Shown here piece after piece: positions 35,217 to 44,269 of a stretch of 64,000 bases of DNA; within the stretch, counting starts at the first letter, position 1, and each line of letters opens with the position of its first letter. The position numbers and the translations under genes are program-made. This stretch comes from Acetobacter suratthaniensis (GTDB taxonomy: Bacteria; Pseudomonadota; Alphaproteobacteria; Acetobacterales; Acetobacteraceae): assembly GCF_017377745.1 (NCBI RefSeq), contig NZ_JAFVMG010000001.1, forward strand, positions 434,001 to 498,000, read 5' to 3'. The notes under the pieces are model-generated. The model saw only the letters and a program-made list of their open reading frames with translations. It was not told the origin of the DNA and ran no database searches.

Positions 35217-37538
35217 TTAGCCCGCCTTGTTCAGACCTGCCAGCACATCCGCCGGGCGAATGGGCAGGTGGCGCAGGCGCACACCAACAGCATTGAAAAT
35301 TGCATTGCCAATGGCGGGGGCGATGGTGGTCACACCCGGTTCGCCCAGACCCATGGGCTTTTCCGTACTGGGCAGGAACTCAATGTCCATGTCCGGCACA
35401 TCGGCAATACGCAGCGGCGTGTAGGTATCAAGGTTACGGTCACGCACGTTGCCGTTCTCGATTTCCGTGCCTTCGAATAGCGCCATGCTCAGGCCCCACA
35501 GTGCTCCGCCTTCAGTCTGGGCGGTAGCGCCATCGGGGTCGATCACGGTGCCTGCGTCGAGCACCAGCCAGATTTTCTCGCAGGTGACAACGCCCGTTCT
35601 GCGGTCAACCCGCACGCGGGCGGCACCGGCAGTCCATGTTGGCATGCCGCGTTCCTGACCGAAGGTCGTGGCAATGCCAATCCCTGTATCGGCAGGCAGG
35701 TCGGTGCGGCCATAACCGCATTTTTCCGCCAGACGCTTGAGCACCGCGGCCTGACGGCTGGCGCCACCAACGGAATCCGGCGCGGAACCGGCATTGCGCC
35801 CCTTGCTGATCAGCAGGCTCAGGCGCAGGCTGACAGGGTCTTTGCCGATGTCATGGGCGACTTCGTCCAGAAAGCTTTCATGCGCCCAAGGCGTCCAGCC
35901 GGAACTGACCGAACGCAGCCAGCCGGGCCGGAACGTGGCATCGGCCAGATCGTTGTCGAGTGCGCGCACTCGCATCGGACCTACAGTGTACCAATGATCG
36001 GCCCCGGCAATGGCGAACTGGTCGTAAGGCTTGCCATCGGCCCCTTTTTCCATGAATGCCGCAGCCATGACACGGGTTGGCCAGCCAGCGGCGGCATGGT
36101 GCTGCCAGCCCTGAAACGCGCCGTCCTTTGTCATGGCAGCGCGTACGGTCTGGATGGAAGGCGAGCGGATTGAGTCGTACTGAACATCATCCGAACGGGT
36201 AAAGATCAGCTTGACCGGCTTGCCACCCAGCGCCTTGGAAATCAGGGCCGCAGGTACGGCGTAGTCACCATTCAGGCGTCGGCCGAACCCACCGCCCAGC
36301 ATGTAGCTGCGCATCACCACATCGGTTTCGGGCACGCCCAGCGCCTTGGCGATGACAGGCAGGAACAGGGACTGCCACTGGTTGCCGCAATGCACTTCCC
36401 ATTTGCCTTCATGCAGGCGGGCCAGCGCGTTCAGCGGCTCAAGCTGATAGTGCAGGACAGACGAGCAGGTATAGGTATGCTCCACAACCTTCTCGGCATG
36501 GGCAAAGGCTTCATCCACCCCGTCATCATTGAAGACGCAGGAACCGCCTTCCTTGTTGGCGATCTGGGCGCGGCCATGCTCGATAATGTCGTGTTCGCTT
36601 ACATGCGCCGTAGGCCCGGCTTCCCATGTGACCTTCAGCGCATCGGTCGCGCGGATGGCAGCCGGGTAGGACGAGGCCAGCACAGCCACCCAGCCGGGCA
36701 CCGTGCCGGAGGGATCTTCCAGCACGATATGGCGGATATAGCCCTTGACCTTTTTGGCTTCCGTTTCATCCACCGAGACAACCTTGGCCCCGTAGCGGGT
36801 AGGCGGCAGCTTGGGGCGGGCGTACACCATGCCTTCTAGCTTGGCGTCTATCCCGTAAACAGCCGTGCCATCGGTCTTTGCCGGAATATCGAGTGCGCGA
36901 ACCTGCTTGCCGATCAACCTGCGTTCGGAGGCGGGCTTGAGCGGCAGCTTGGCCATTTCTTCGGGCGTGAAGCTGCGGGTCGGGTGTGCGCGGCTGACGA
37001 TATCGCCATAAGCGATGGAGCGCTGGCCTGCGATGACATGACCATTACGGGCAACACAGGCCGCCGGGGCCACACCCAGCAGCTTGGCCCCTTCTGCCAC
37101 CATGACGGTGCGTGCGGCCGCTCCGGCCTGACGGAACTGATCCCACGTCATCCAGACCGACCACGACCCGCCGGTGACCATCAGGCCCCATTTTGGATCG
37201 GTATCGACATAGGTGATACGCACCTTGTCCCAGTCGGCTTCCATTTCATCAGCAATGATCCGGGCCAGAGCTGTGCCGATATGCTGGCCCATTTCCGCGC
37301 GGATGATGTTGATGTTCACCCAGCCATCAGGCGCGATGGAGCACCACAGCGTGGGCTCGAAGGCTCCGGCTTCAGGCAGATCCGCCGCCGCCTGCGGGAA
37401 AACGGGAGCCGCCTTGGCCGAGCGGGCGAAACCGAAGAGAAAGGCCGAGCCTGCGGCTGTCAGCAGAAAGCCGCGCCGGGTGGGGCCCAGCCCCGCCGAA
37501 CGATCCTGACGGGCTGCGATGCGTTCGAGCTTACCCAT
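35217..37538 (-). CDS. aldH: Membrane aldehyde dehydrogenase, molybdopterin large subunit
   Basis: The catalytic subunit of the periplasmic-facing aldehyde dehydrogenase that turns acetaldehyde to acetate and passes electrons to ubiquinone through its partners. The 773-residue protein has a twin-arginine signal (TRRGFLLTAAGSAFLFGFAR) and the isoquinoline/aldehyde oxidoreductase fold: MGQHIGTALARIIADEMEAD, GTAVYGIDAKLEGMVYARP, SYMLGGGFGRRLNGDYAVPA and GLGEPGVTTIAPAIGNA, whose Glu is the catalytic base. It resembles AldH of vinegar bacteria as remembered. ATG 37538 overlaps the small-subunit stop by 8 nt. Last gene of a three-gene operon. Confidence 0.9.
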   Translation of the reverse strand: MGKLERIAARQDRSAGLGPTRRGFLLTAAGSAFLFGFARSAKAAPVFPQAAADLPEAGAFEPTLWCSIAPDGWVNINIIRAEMGQHIGTALARIIADEMEADWDKVRITYVDTDPKWGLMVTGGSWSVWMTWDQFRQAGAAARTVMVAEGAKLLGVAPAACVARNGHVIAGQRSIAYGDIVSRAHPTRSFTPEEMAKLPLKPASERRLIGKQVRALDIPAKTDGTAVYGIDAKLEGMVYARPKLPPTRYGAKVVSVDETEAKKVKGYIRHIVLEDPSGTVPGWVAVLASSYPAAIRATDALKVTWEAGPTAHVSEHDIIEHGRAQIANKEGGSCVFNDDGVDEAFAHAEKVVEHTYTCSSVLHYQLEPLNALARLHEGKWEVHCGNQWQSLFLPVIAKALGVPETDVVMRSYMLGGGFGRRLNGDYAVPAALISKALGGKPVKLIFTRSDDVQYDSIRSPSIQTVRAAMTKDGAFQGWQHHAAAGWPTRVMAAAFMEKGADGKPYDQFAIAGADHWYTVGPMRVRALDNDLADATFRPGWLRSVSSGWTPWAHESFLDEVAHDIGKDPVSLRLSLLISKGRNAGSAPDSVGGASRQAAVLKRLAEKCGYGRTDLPADTGIGIATTFGQERGMPTWTAGAARVRVDRRTGVVTCEKIWLVLDAGTVIDPDGATAQTEGGALWGLSMALFEGTEIENGNVRDRNLDTYTPLRIADVPDMDIEFLPSTEKPMGLGEPGVTTIAPAIGNAIFNAVGVRLRHLPIRPADVLAGLNKAG

Positions 37539-38019
37539 GGGAAGTCTCCTTGCCGGATGTCTGGGCACGAAGGGCCGCCGCAGCCTTTTTGATGGCCTTG
37601 CGGATTCGCACATAGGTCATGCACCGGCACAGGCTGCCGCCCATGACGCCGTCGATTTCTTCGTCCGTCGGGTCCGGGTAGTCCTTGAGCAGGCTGACGG
37701 CCTGCATGATCTGGCCGGACTGGCAGTATCCGCATTGCGGAACCTGAATGTCCTTCCATGCTTCCTGCACGGGGTGCTGGCCCTGTGGGTCCAGCCCCTC
37801 GATGGTGGTGATGTCCGCCCCCTCGATGGAACTCATGGGGGTAATGCACGAGCGGGTAGCCCGCCCGCCCACCAGCACGGTGCATGCACCGCACTGGCCA
37901 ACGCCACAGCCGAATTTTGTGCCGGTCAGATCCAGATCGTCACGCAGGGCCCACAGCAGGGGGGTATCTTCCGGCACATCGATGCTGACATCACGGCCGT
38001 TGAGTTTAAACGTTATCAT
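37531..38019 (-). CDS. aldF: Aldehyde dehydrogenase, [2Fe-2S] small subunit
   Basis: A 162-residue electron-transfer subunit with two [2Fe-2S] clusters. The plant-type ferredoxin cluster ligands lie in FGCGVGQCGACTVLVGGRAT (plus a later Cys in SCI), and the second, xanthine-oxidase-type cluster in CGYCQSGQIM and GGSLCRCMTYVRIRKAI. It links the molybdenum centre in AldH to the cytochrome. It lies 21 bp after the cytochrome gene and overlaps aldH. The symbol follows the aldFGH naming in vinegar bacteria, from memory. Confidence 0.92.
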   Translation of the reverse strand: MITFKLNGRDVSIDVPEDTPLLWALRDDLDLTGTKFGCGVGQCGACTVLVGGRATRSCITPMSSIEGADITTIEGLDPQGQHPVQEAWKDIQVPQCGYCQSGQIMQAVSLLKDYPDPTDEEIDGVMGGSLCRCMTYVRIRKAIKKAAAALRAQTSGKETSHG

Positions 38020-38040
38020 GTCTTGCTCCGCTGCCGCGCC

Positions 38041-39387
38041 TTAGTGAGATGAATTGACAGGAACGGACTGCACCGTGCTGCGTACCGCGGCGGCCTTTTT
38101 CTCAAGGTCGGTCCATGGTGGCAGGGTCGTGCGCGTGCGGCGCAGATAGGCGGCGATCCGTGCCATGTCCGCATCGGACAGGGCGTTGTAGAAACTGGGC
38201 ATGGCAACGCCGGACTGCCCTTCTTCCGCGCTCAGGCCGTGTAGCATGACCTGGAAGAGGTTGGTCGGCTCATCCAGCCACAGGGCGTTGTTCAGCGCCA
38301 GTTCGGGGCGACCGAGTACGGGGGCCGGGGCTGCATTGTAATGGCAGGCCGCACATGCGCCCTGATACAGCTTGGCATCCGGGTCGGGGTTAGGCCCGAT
38401 CAGACCTGCACGGGACTGCTCCATGGCGAGAGCCAGTGCTGCAGGGTCGTGCTTGGAGCGTTCGGCTGCGTGGTCAATATCGGCATAATAATGCGCGATT
38501 GCCCGCACGTCTTCTTCCGGTACGGTGGACAGGAAGCGGTGCGGCACGGGCGACATCGGGCCGCCAGCCGGGCCATGCAGCGGTGCCACCCCAAAACGCA
38601 GGTACTGGAAGAGTTCTTCTTCCGTCCATGTGGTGGGGGTGGGGTTGTGCTCGTTCAGTGGCGGGGCAATCCAGTTGTCCACCACGGCGCCATCGTACTG
38701 AGCGCTTTTCTTTTCGGCACCCATGAAGTTGCGCGGCGTATGGCACGCACCGCAATGCGCGTTGCCTTCTGCCAGATAGGCGCCACGGTTCCACAGCGCA
38801 TCATGGCTGGGGTCGGGCTTGTACTCGCCGGGGCTGAAGAACATCAGCTTCCACCCTGCCTGCATGATGCGCAGGCTGAGCGGGAAGGGGAGTTCATTCG
38901 GCCGGGGTTCCAGATGCACGGCGGGGCGTGTCATCAGGAAGGCGTACAGGTCGGACAGGTCCTGATCGGTCATTTTGGTGAAATGATCGTACGGGAACGC
39001 CGGGATCAGGTGTTCACCCTCCCGCGAGACGCCCAGACGCATGGCGCGTTTGAAGGCGGCTTCTGACCATGAGCCGATACCGGTTGCGACATCAGGCGTG
39101 ATGTTTGAGGAATGAATGGCCCCGAAAGGCGTTTCCATCCGGTAATCGCCCGCGAGTTCAGGCCCGGGTGTGCCATCGGTGCGGGTATGGCATTCGGCGC
39201 AATAGCCTTCAGCCGCGACAATCCGCCCGCGTTCGATCTGTTCAGGCGTGAATGTACCGGCTGCCGGCGGTGCGACAGACGGCAGCGCCGGATACCAAGT
39301 GTAATAAAGAAAACCGAGCCCGGCTACAGTACCGACTGCAGCAGCTCCTGCGAGAAAACGTTTGATCACTCCAACCCCCACTCCCAT
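38041..39387 (-). CDS. aldG: Aldehyde dehydrogenase, tri-heme cytochrome c subunit
   Basis: A 448-residue membrane-anchored cytochrome c with three CXXCH sites: CAECH (residues 63-67), CGACH (about 210) and CAACH (about 340). An N-terminal helix (FLAGAAAVGTVAGLGFLYYT) serves as uncleaved anchor or signal. This is the layout of the cytochrome subunits of acetic-acid-bacterial alcohol and aldehyde dehydrogenases, which hand electrons to ubiquinone. It is the first gene of the operon; an FNR-type palindrome lies about 75 bp upstream of ATG 39387. Confidence 0.9.
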   Translation of the reverse strand: MGVGVGVIKRFLAGAAAVGTVAGLGFLYYTWYPALPSVAPPAAGTFTPEQIERGRIVAAEGYCAECHTRTDGTPGPELAGDYRMETPFGAIHSSNITPDVATGIGSWSEAAFKRAMRLGVSREGEHLIPAFPYDHFTKMTDQDLSDLYAFLMTRPAVHLEPRPNELPFPLSLRIMQAGWKLMFFSPGEYKPDPSHDALWNRGAYLAEGNAHCGACHTPRNFMGAEKKSAQYDGAVVDNWIAPPLNEHNPTPTTWTEEELFQYLRFGVAPLHGPAGGPMSPVPHRFLSTVPEEDVRAIAHYYADIDHAAERSKHDPAALALAMEQSRAGLIGPNPDPDAKLYQGACAACHYNAAPAPVLGRPELALNNALWLDEPTNLFQVMLHGLSAEEGQSGVAMPSFYNALSDADMARIAAYLRRTRTTLPPWTDLEKKAAAVRSTVQSVPVNSSH

Positions 39388-39461
39388 GCCGGATACCCTT
39401 GCTTACGAAAGACCAGTGGGGCGCTTTCGTCGCGGCTTACGCATCTGAGGCTGATATTGTT

Positions 39462-39475
39462 TTGACTTGGATCAA
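39462..39475. promoter_or_regulatory. FNR/FixK/Crp-type binding palindrome upstream of aldG
   Basis: TTGACTTGGATCAA fits TTGA(T/C)-N4-(A/G)TCAA, the FNR/Anr/FixK consensus, with one asymmetric base. It is centred about 81 bp upstream of the aldG start codon, which is compatible with activation from about -40 if the leader is short. Inference from motif only. Confidence 0.6.
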
Positions 39476-39478
39476 GTC

Positions 39479-39523
39479 TTATCCGCCTTTTGGGTATCAA
39501 TACAATGTATGGATGGCGGATAA
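39479..39523. repeat. 9-bp inverted repeat upstream of the FNR-type box
   Basis: TTATCCGCC (39479-39487) and GGCGGATAA (39515-39523) are perfect complements 27 bp apart, just outside the FNR-type box. The spacing suits a looped operator or a second regulator site rather than a terminator. Confidence 0.5.
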
Positions 39524-39896
39524 AGACGCGCAAAAGTGAATAAGATTTATTTGTGTGGGGGCTTATGTCGTATGACTTTATTAGAGTAAGACACGTAAAT
39601 GCGCCTGTCTATATTTGACCGTATATAGATAAATGCCTGCCGGGTCTGTCTGGTTACATGCCCGTGCCACACAGCCTGTGGCCATTTTGCGCCGGATCGG
39701 CACAGAACCTGCATGCGGGTTGCATAATATGCAGCGCACCGCAGGGCAGGGCTTGCATGGCGCGAAGCTTTCTTTTAAGGGAGCGCATTCATGCACGCGT
39801 CCGGGCCTGTGGGGCATGCCTGGCCGTGCAAGGCTGAACGTTGCGTTCTTGTGGCGCTGTTCGGTCTGATCCTTTGTGTTTAGCAGGAGTAGTCAA

Positions 39897-40100
39897 ATGC
39901 CCAAGATGAAGACCAAGTCATCGGTCAAAAAGCGGTTCAAGATCACCGCGACCGGTAAGGTGCTCTCGGGCCCCGCTGGCAAGCGCCACGGCCTGATCAA
40001 GCGCACGCAGAAAATGAAGCGCACTGCACGTGGTACGCAGGTTCTGGCTCACCAGGACGGCCGTACAGTGAAGCAGTGGGCCCCCTACGGGCTGGCGTAA
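39897..40100 (+). CDS. rpmI: 50S ribosomal protein L35
   Basis: A 67-residue basic protein beginning [20 protein letters not shown], the L35 signature, and ending [21 protein letters not shown] lies 7 nt before the ATG. Followed by rplT after 14 bp, as in nearly all bacteria. infC is not immediately upstream. Confidence 0.97.
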   Translation: MPKMKTKSSVKKRFKITATGKVLSGPAGKRHGLIKRTQKMKRTARGTQVLAHQDGRTVKQWAPYGLA

Positions 40101-40114
40101 GGAGCATCTGAGAA

Positions 40115-40474
40115 ATGGCACGTGTAAAACGCGGTGTAACCACCCACGCCCGTCATAAAAAAGTTCTGGATCTGGCCAAAGGCTATCGCGGCCGGTCATC
40201 CACCAACTACCGTATTGCGCTTGAGCGCGTTGAAAAGGCGCTGCGTTACGCATATCGCGATCGCCGCAACAAGAAGCGCGAATTCCGCGCTCTGTGGATT
40301 CAGCGTATCAACGCTGCCGTGCGTGAGCATGGCCTGACCTACAGCCGTTTCATCAACGGTCTGGACAAGGCTGGCATCGAAATCGACCGTAAGGTTCTGG
40401 CCGCCATCGCTTTTGATGACGCAGCAACCTTCGCCGAAATCGTAAAGAAGGCGCAGGCCGCTCTGGCCGCCTGA
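40115..40474 (+). CDS. rplT: 50S ribosomal protein L20
   Basis: L20 binds 23S rRNA and is needed for early 50S assembly; in many bacteria it also represses its own operon. The 119-residue protein starts [20 protein letters not shown] and has [40 protein letters not shown] and [21 protein letters not shown] strong terminator follows, separating it from pheS. Confidence 0.97.
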   Translation: MARVKRGVTTHARHKKVLDLAKGYRGRSSTNYRIALERVEKALRYAYRDRRNKKREFRALWIQRINAAVREHGLTYSRFINGLDKAGIEIDRKVLAAIAFDDAATFAEIVKKAQAALAA

Positions 40475-40512
40475 TTATCAGGCGCCTGACAGGCTTTTAC
40501 GGCTTTACAAGA

Positions 40513-40544
40513 AGGGCCGCCCGGTTTTCCGGGCGGCCTTTTTT
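40513..40544 (+). terminator. Rho-independent terminator after rplT
   Basis: GGCCGCCCGG (40515-40524), TTTT loop, CCGGGCGGCC (40529-40538) and TTTTTT. Perfect 10-bp stem; pheS is therefore likely to have its own promoter or to depend on read-through. Confidence 0.92.
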
Positions 40545-40690
40545 GCGTTGTGGGCTGTAAATCGGCCTATTATGGGCGGTCAGGGGCGAGCTTAATCGAC
40601 GCAAATGGAGGGTTTTTAGGGATCGGGGCTTTCCTCGGCGGGCAGGAAATTGTATCCGCCGGGTAGCGTTTTCTCCTCGTGTGGGGTTCC

Positions 40691-41761
40691 ATGAGCGACG
40701 ATCTTGATACTCTTCGGCACGAAGTCCTGTCTGAACTGACAGCCGTGACAGACCTGAAAGCCTGGGATGCCGTGCGTGTAGCCACGCTCGGCAAGTCCGG
40801 CCGCCTGACCGGGCTGCTGAAGGCTTTGGGCAAAATGGCACCGGAGGAACGCAAGCAGCGCGGCGTTGCCCTCAACCGCCTACGTGATGAACTGACACAG
40901 GCGGTTGAAGAACGGGGCCGCGCCCTTGAAGCCGCCGCCCTTGAGGCGCGGCTTGTGGCTGAGCGGGTTGATGTCAGTTTGCCGCCAGCGCCTGTCCAGC
41001 AGGGCTATATCCACCCGATCAGCCGCGCGATCGAGGAAATGACCGCCATTTTTGGCGCCATGGACTTTCAGGTGGCGGAAGGGCCGGATATCGAAACCGA
41101 CTGGCACAATTTTTCCGCACTCAATACGCCTGCCCATCATCCCGCCCGTACGGATCACGACACGTTTTACCTGCCGCCCGTGCCGGGGCTGGATGTGGCG
41201 CGCGTTCTGCGTACCCAGACATCGGGCGTGCAGATCCGCACCATGCTGGCGCAGAAACCGCCGATCCGTATCATTGCCCCCGGTCGCACCTATCGTGCCG
41301 ATCATGACGCGACGCACTCGCCCATGTTCCACCAGTGCGAAGGGCTTGTGGTCGGGCAGGATATTACGCTGGGCCACCTCAAGGGCTGCCTGATCGACTT
41401 CCTGCGCGCCTTTTTTGGCAAGCCGGATATGCCGGTTCGTTTCCGTTCTTCTTACTTTCCTTTTACCGAACCTTCTTTGGAAGTGGATATCGGCTGGTCG
41501 CGTAAGACAGGCGAAATCGGCGCGGGTGAAGACTGGCTGGAGGTGCTGGGAGCAGGCATGGTGCATGCGCGCGTTCTGGCTAATTGCGGGCTGGACCCAT
41601 GCACGTGGCAGGGGTTTGCCTTCGGTATGGGGGTGGAGCGCCTGACCATGCTCAAGAACGGCATTCCCGATCTGCGGTCGTTCTATGAAAGTGATATCCG
41701 CTGGCTGCGGCATTACGGCTCTGATCCGCTCGCGCCCGCCATGCTGCACGAAGGGGTGTAG
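40691..41761 (+). CDS. pheS: Phenylalanine--tRNA ligase alpha subunit
   Basis: The catalytic subunit of the alpha2beta2 enzyme that charges tRNA-Phe. The 356-residue protein has the N-terminal coiled-coil (ATLGKSGRLTGLLKALGKM), then class II motifs: HPISRAIEEMTAIFGAMDF, FHQCEGLVVGQDITLGHLKG, RSSYFPFTEPSLEVDI and motif 3 GFAFGMGVERLTMLKNGIPD. ATG 40691 starts the conserved region; the opening at 40679 adds only four residues. It precedes pheT by 3 bp. Confidence 0.97.
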   Translation: MSDDLDTLRHEVLSELTAVTDLKAWDAVRVATLGKSGRLTGLLKALGKMAPEERKQRGVALNRLRDELTQAVEERGRALEAAALEARLVAERVDVSLPPAPVQQGYIHPISRAIEEMTAIFGAMDFQVAEGPDIETDWHNFSALNTPAHHPARTDHDTFYLPPVPGLDVARVLRTQTSGVQIRTMLAQKPPIRIIAPGRTYRADHDATHSPMFHQCEGLVVGQDITLGHLKGCLIDFLRAFFGKPDMPVRFRSSYFPFTEPSLEVDIGWSRKTGEIGAGEDWLEVLGAGMVHARVLANCGLDPCTWQGFAFGMGVERLTMLKNGIPDLRSFYESDIRWLRHYGSDPLAPAMLHEGV

Positions 41762-41764
41762 AGA

Positions 41765-44224
41765 ATGAAATTCACGCTGTCATGGCTGTATGAGCACCTG
41801 GAAACGCAGGCAACTCTGGCCGAAATCTGCGCTACCCTGAACCGTATCGGCCTTGAGGTCGAAAGCGTTGAAAACCGTGGCGCGGCCATTGCGCCGTTTC
41901 TGACCGCGCGGATTGTTGAAGCGGTTCAGCACCCGAATGCGGATCGTTTGCGGGTGTGTCAGGTTGATGCCGGGCCGGGTTTTGAAAACGTGCAGGTTGT
42001 CTGCGGTGCGCCGAATGCGCGTACCGGACTTGCGGTGATTTTCGCGCCACCGGGCACCTATGTGCCGGGGCTGGATATTACCATAAAAAAGGGTGCGATC
42101 CGGGGCGAGGCCAGCGGCGGCATGCTCTGCTCCCTGCGTGAACTGGGGCTGGGCGCTGAAAGCGATGGCATAGCCGAGCTGCCTGAAGATACGCTACCCG
42201 GACAGTCTTATGCCGATTTTGCCGGGCTGGATGAGGTGGTGATTGATATCGCCATTACTCCCAACCGTGGCGATGCGCTGGGTGTGCGCGGGATTGCGCG
42301 CGACCTTGCGGCTGCCGGGCTTGGCACATTGCGGCCTTGGCTGGCCGAGGCGGTGGAGGGGCGTTTCCCCTCGCCGGTGGAGTGGGCCAATACATTCCCC
42401 GAAGCTTGCCCGTGGGTGTTGGGGCGCACGATCCGTGGCGTCAAAAATGGCCCTAGCCCGGAATGGCTGCGCAACCGGCTGGAAAGCATCGGCCTGCGGC
42501 CCATTTCAGCGCTGGTCGATATTACCAATTACTTCTGCTTCGATCTGGGGCGGCCGTTGCATGTGTTTGACGCAGCCCGGATTACGGGCGGGCGGCTGAC
42601 GGTATGCCGGGGGTCGGGTGAAACCTTCCGCGCACTGGATGGGCGTGATTATACCGTAACGGCAGAAGAATGCGTGATCGCGGATCAGGCCGGGGTGCAG
42701 TCTCTAGCCGGGATTATGGGGGGCGAAGCCTCCGGCGCGGATGAGGCAACCACGGATGTGTTTGTCGAATGTGCTCTGTTTGACCCGGTGCGGATTTCGC
42801 TTAGCGCGCGCAGGCTCGGCCTGTCGTCCGATTCCAGTTACCGCTTTGAGCGGGGGGTGGATCAGGCTCTGCCGGTAGCCGCGCTGGAAGCCGCAACACG
42901 CATGATTATTGATCTGTGTGGGGGCGAGGCCAGCGAGGTTGTTTCCGCTGGGGAGCCGCCGCACTGGCAGCGGAACGCCAGCCTGCGCTTTGAAAGCCTG
43001 GCAACGCTTGGTGGTCTGCCGGTTCCGGCGGATGAGAGCGTGAGCCTGCTTGAAAAACTGGGCTTTGAAGTGCGCGACCGTACCGCCGAAAAGGTAGATG
43101 TGGCCGTACCCGCATGGCGTAATGATGTGGCCCAGACACCCGTGCTGGCACAGGGCGACATGCTGCCAGCCGATATTGCCCGTGGGGCCGCTCAGGGTGT
43201 GGCCGAGATCGAAGCCGAGCGGGATCTGGTGGAGGAAGTTCTGCGCCTTAAGGGGCTGGATGCCGTGCCACCTGTCTCGCTGCCGCGTCTGGGGGCGGTG
43301 CCGGGTGCGGCACTTGAGCCGCGCCTTGCGCGCCATGCGCTGGCCCGGCGCGTGCTGGCGGCACGTGGGCTGACGGAAACGGTCGGCTTTTCCTTCGTGT
43401 CGAGCGATGCCGCCGCCCGTTTTGGTGGCGCACCGGAAAGCCTGCGGCTGCTCAATCCGATTGCCTCCGATCTGGATCAGATGCGGCCCACGCCACTTGT
43501 CAGCCTTGCTGCAGCCATTCGCGCCAATAGCGCACGCGGCTGGGCGGATATTGGTCTGTTTGAAATCGGCCCGGCTTTTGCCGAGCAGACGCAGCAGAGC
43601 ATTGCCGCAGGCATGCGCGCAGGCCACACGCCGCGCACGCCCGGTATCGCGGCAGAGCCGGTTTCGCTCTGGGCCGCCAAGGCGGATGCGCTGGAAATCC
43701 TGCGCCAGCTTGGCGTAAACCCTGAGGCCGTTACGACCACGGCGGATGCGCCGGGCTGGTATCACCCCGGTCGTTCCGGTGTGCTGCGGCAGGGGCCAAA
43801 GCTGGTTCTGGCCCGCTTTGGTGAGTTGCATCCCTCCGTATTGCGGGCCGAAGGGATCGATGTGCCGGTTGTCGCGTTTGAAGTCCTGCTTGATGCGCTG
43901 CCCGAACCCAAGCGCCGTAAAAAAGCGCCGCCGCAGCTTTCCGCGTTCCAGCCCGTGCGGCGCGATTTCGCGTTTGTCGTGCCGGACGATGTGGCGGGGG
44001 ATAACGTCCTGCGTGCAGTGCGTGGGGCAGAGCGTCAGCTTGTGGTGGGTGTCAGCCTGTTTGATGTCTATGCTGGCCCGCATGTGCCAGAGGGGCATCG
44101 TTCCATCGGGGTGGAAGTGACCTTGCAGCCCGATGAACGCAGTCTGACGGATGCGGAACTGGAAGCTGTGTCCGACAAGATTGTCGCCGCGGTTGTCAAG
44201 GCTACGGGTGCCGTCCTGCGCTAA
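41765..44224 (+). CDS. pheT: Phenylalanine--tRNA ligase beta subunit
   Basis: The 819-residue partner of PheS, carrying tRNA-binding and editing domains. Seen in order: an N-terminal OB-fold tRNA-binding domain (VEAVQHPNADRLRVCQVDAG), B3/B4 editing region (DITNYFCFDLGRPLHVFDAA, LAGIMGGEASGADEATTDVF), B5 (SLLEKLGFEV), the catalytic-like module and the C-terminal anticodon-recognition FDX-ACB domain (SAFQPVRRDFAFVVPDDVAG). Full length. A long open antisense frame across it is a codon-bias shadow. Confidence 0.97.
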   Translation: MKFTLSWLYEHLETQATLAEICATLNRIGLEVESVENRGAAIAPFLTARIVEAVQHPNADRLRVCQVDAGPGFENVQVVCGAPNARTGLAVIFAPPGTYVPGLDITIKKGAIRGEASGGMLCSLRELGLGAESDGIAELPEDTLPGQSYADFAGLDEVVIDIAITPNRGDALGVRGIARDLAAAGLGTLRPWLAEAVEGRFPSPVEWANTFPEACPWVLGRTIRGVKNGPSPEWLRNRLESIGLRPISALVDITNYFCFDLGRPLHVFDAARITGGRLTVCRGSGETFRALDGRDYTVTAEECVIADQAGVQSLAGIMGGEASGADEATTDVFVECALFDPVRISLSARRLGLSSDSSYRFERGVDQALPVAALEAATRMIIDLCGGEASEVVSAGEPPHWQRNASLRFESLATLGGLPVPADESVSLLEKLGFEVRDRTAEKVDVAVPAWRNDVAQTPVLAQGDMLPADIARGAAQGVAEIEAERDLVEEVLRLKGLDAVPPVSLPRLGAVPGAALEPRLARHALARRVLAARGLTETVGFSFVSSDAAARFGGAPESLRLLNPIASDLDQMRPTPLVSLAAAIRANSARGWADIGLFEIGPAFAEQTQQSIAAGMRAGHTPRTPGIAAEPVSLWAAKADALEILRQLGVNPEAVTTTADAPGWYHPGRSGVLRQGPKLVLARFGELHPSVLRAEGIDVPVVAFEVLLDALPEPKRRKKAPPQLSAFQPVRRDFAFVVPDDVAGDNVLRAVRGAERQLVVGVSLFDVYAGPHVPEGHRSIGVEVTLQPDERSLTDAELEAVSDKIVAAVVKATGAVLR

Positions 44225-44269
44225 CGGCGCAGGGGGTATTTCTGCCGGGTGACGGAAAAGGGAAAGAGT

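Larger units (their letters stand above)
39388..39896. other. Divergent intergenic region between aldG and rpmI
   Basis: About 510 bp, A/T-rich from 39450 to 39640 and so likely promoter DNA for the aldehyde dehydrogenase operon. It holds the FNR-type box (39462-39475), the 39479-39523 dyad, and a smaller dyad CTATAT-N8-ATATAG (39609-39628). The right half (39650-39896) is the leader of rpmI; infC, the usual upstream partner, is absent. No tRNA seen. Confidence 0.5.

Noticed and set aside
40605-40619. Possible pheST leader peptide (Met-Glu-Gly-Phe)
   Set aside because: Only one Phe codon and no attenuator hairpins; unlike the Phe-rich pheM leader.
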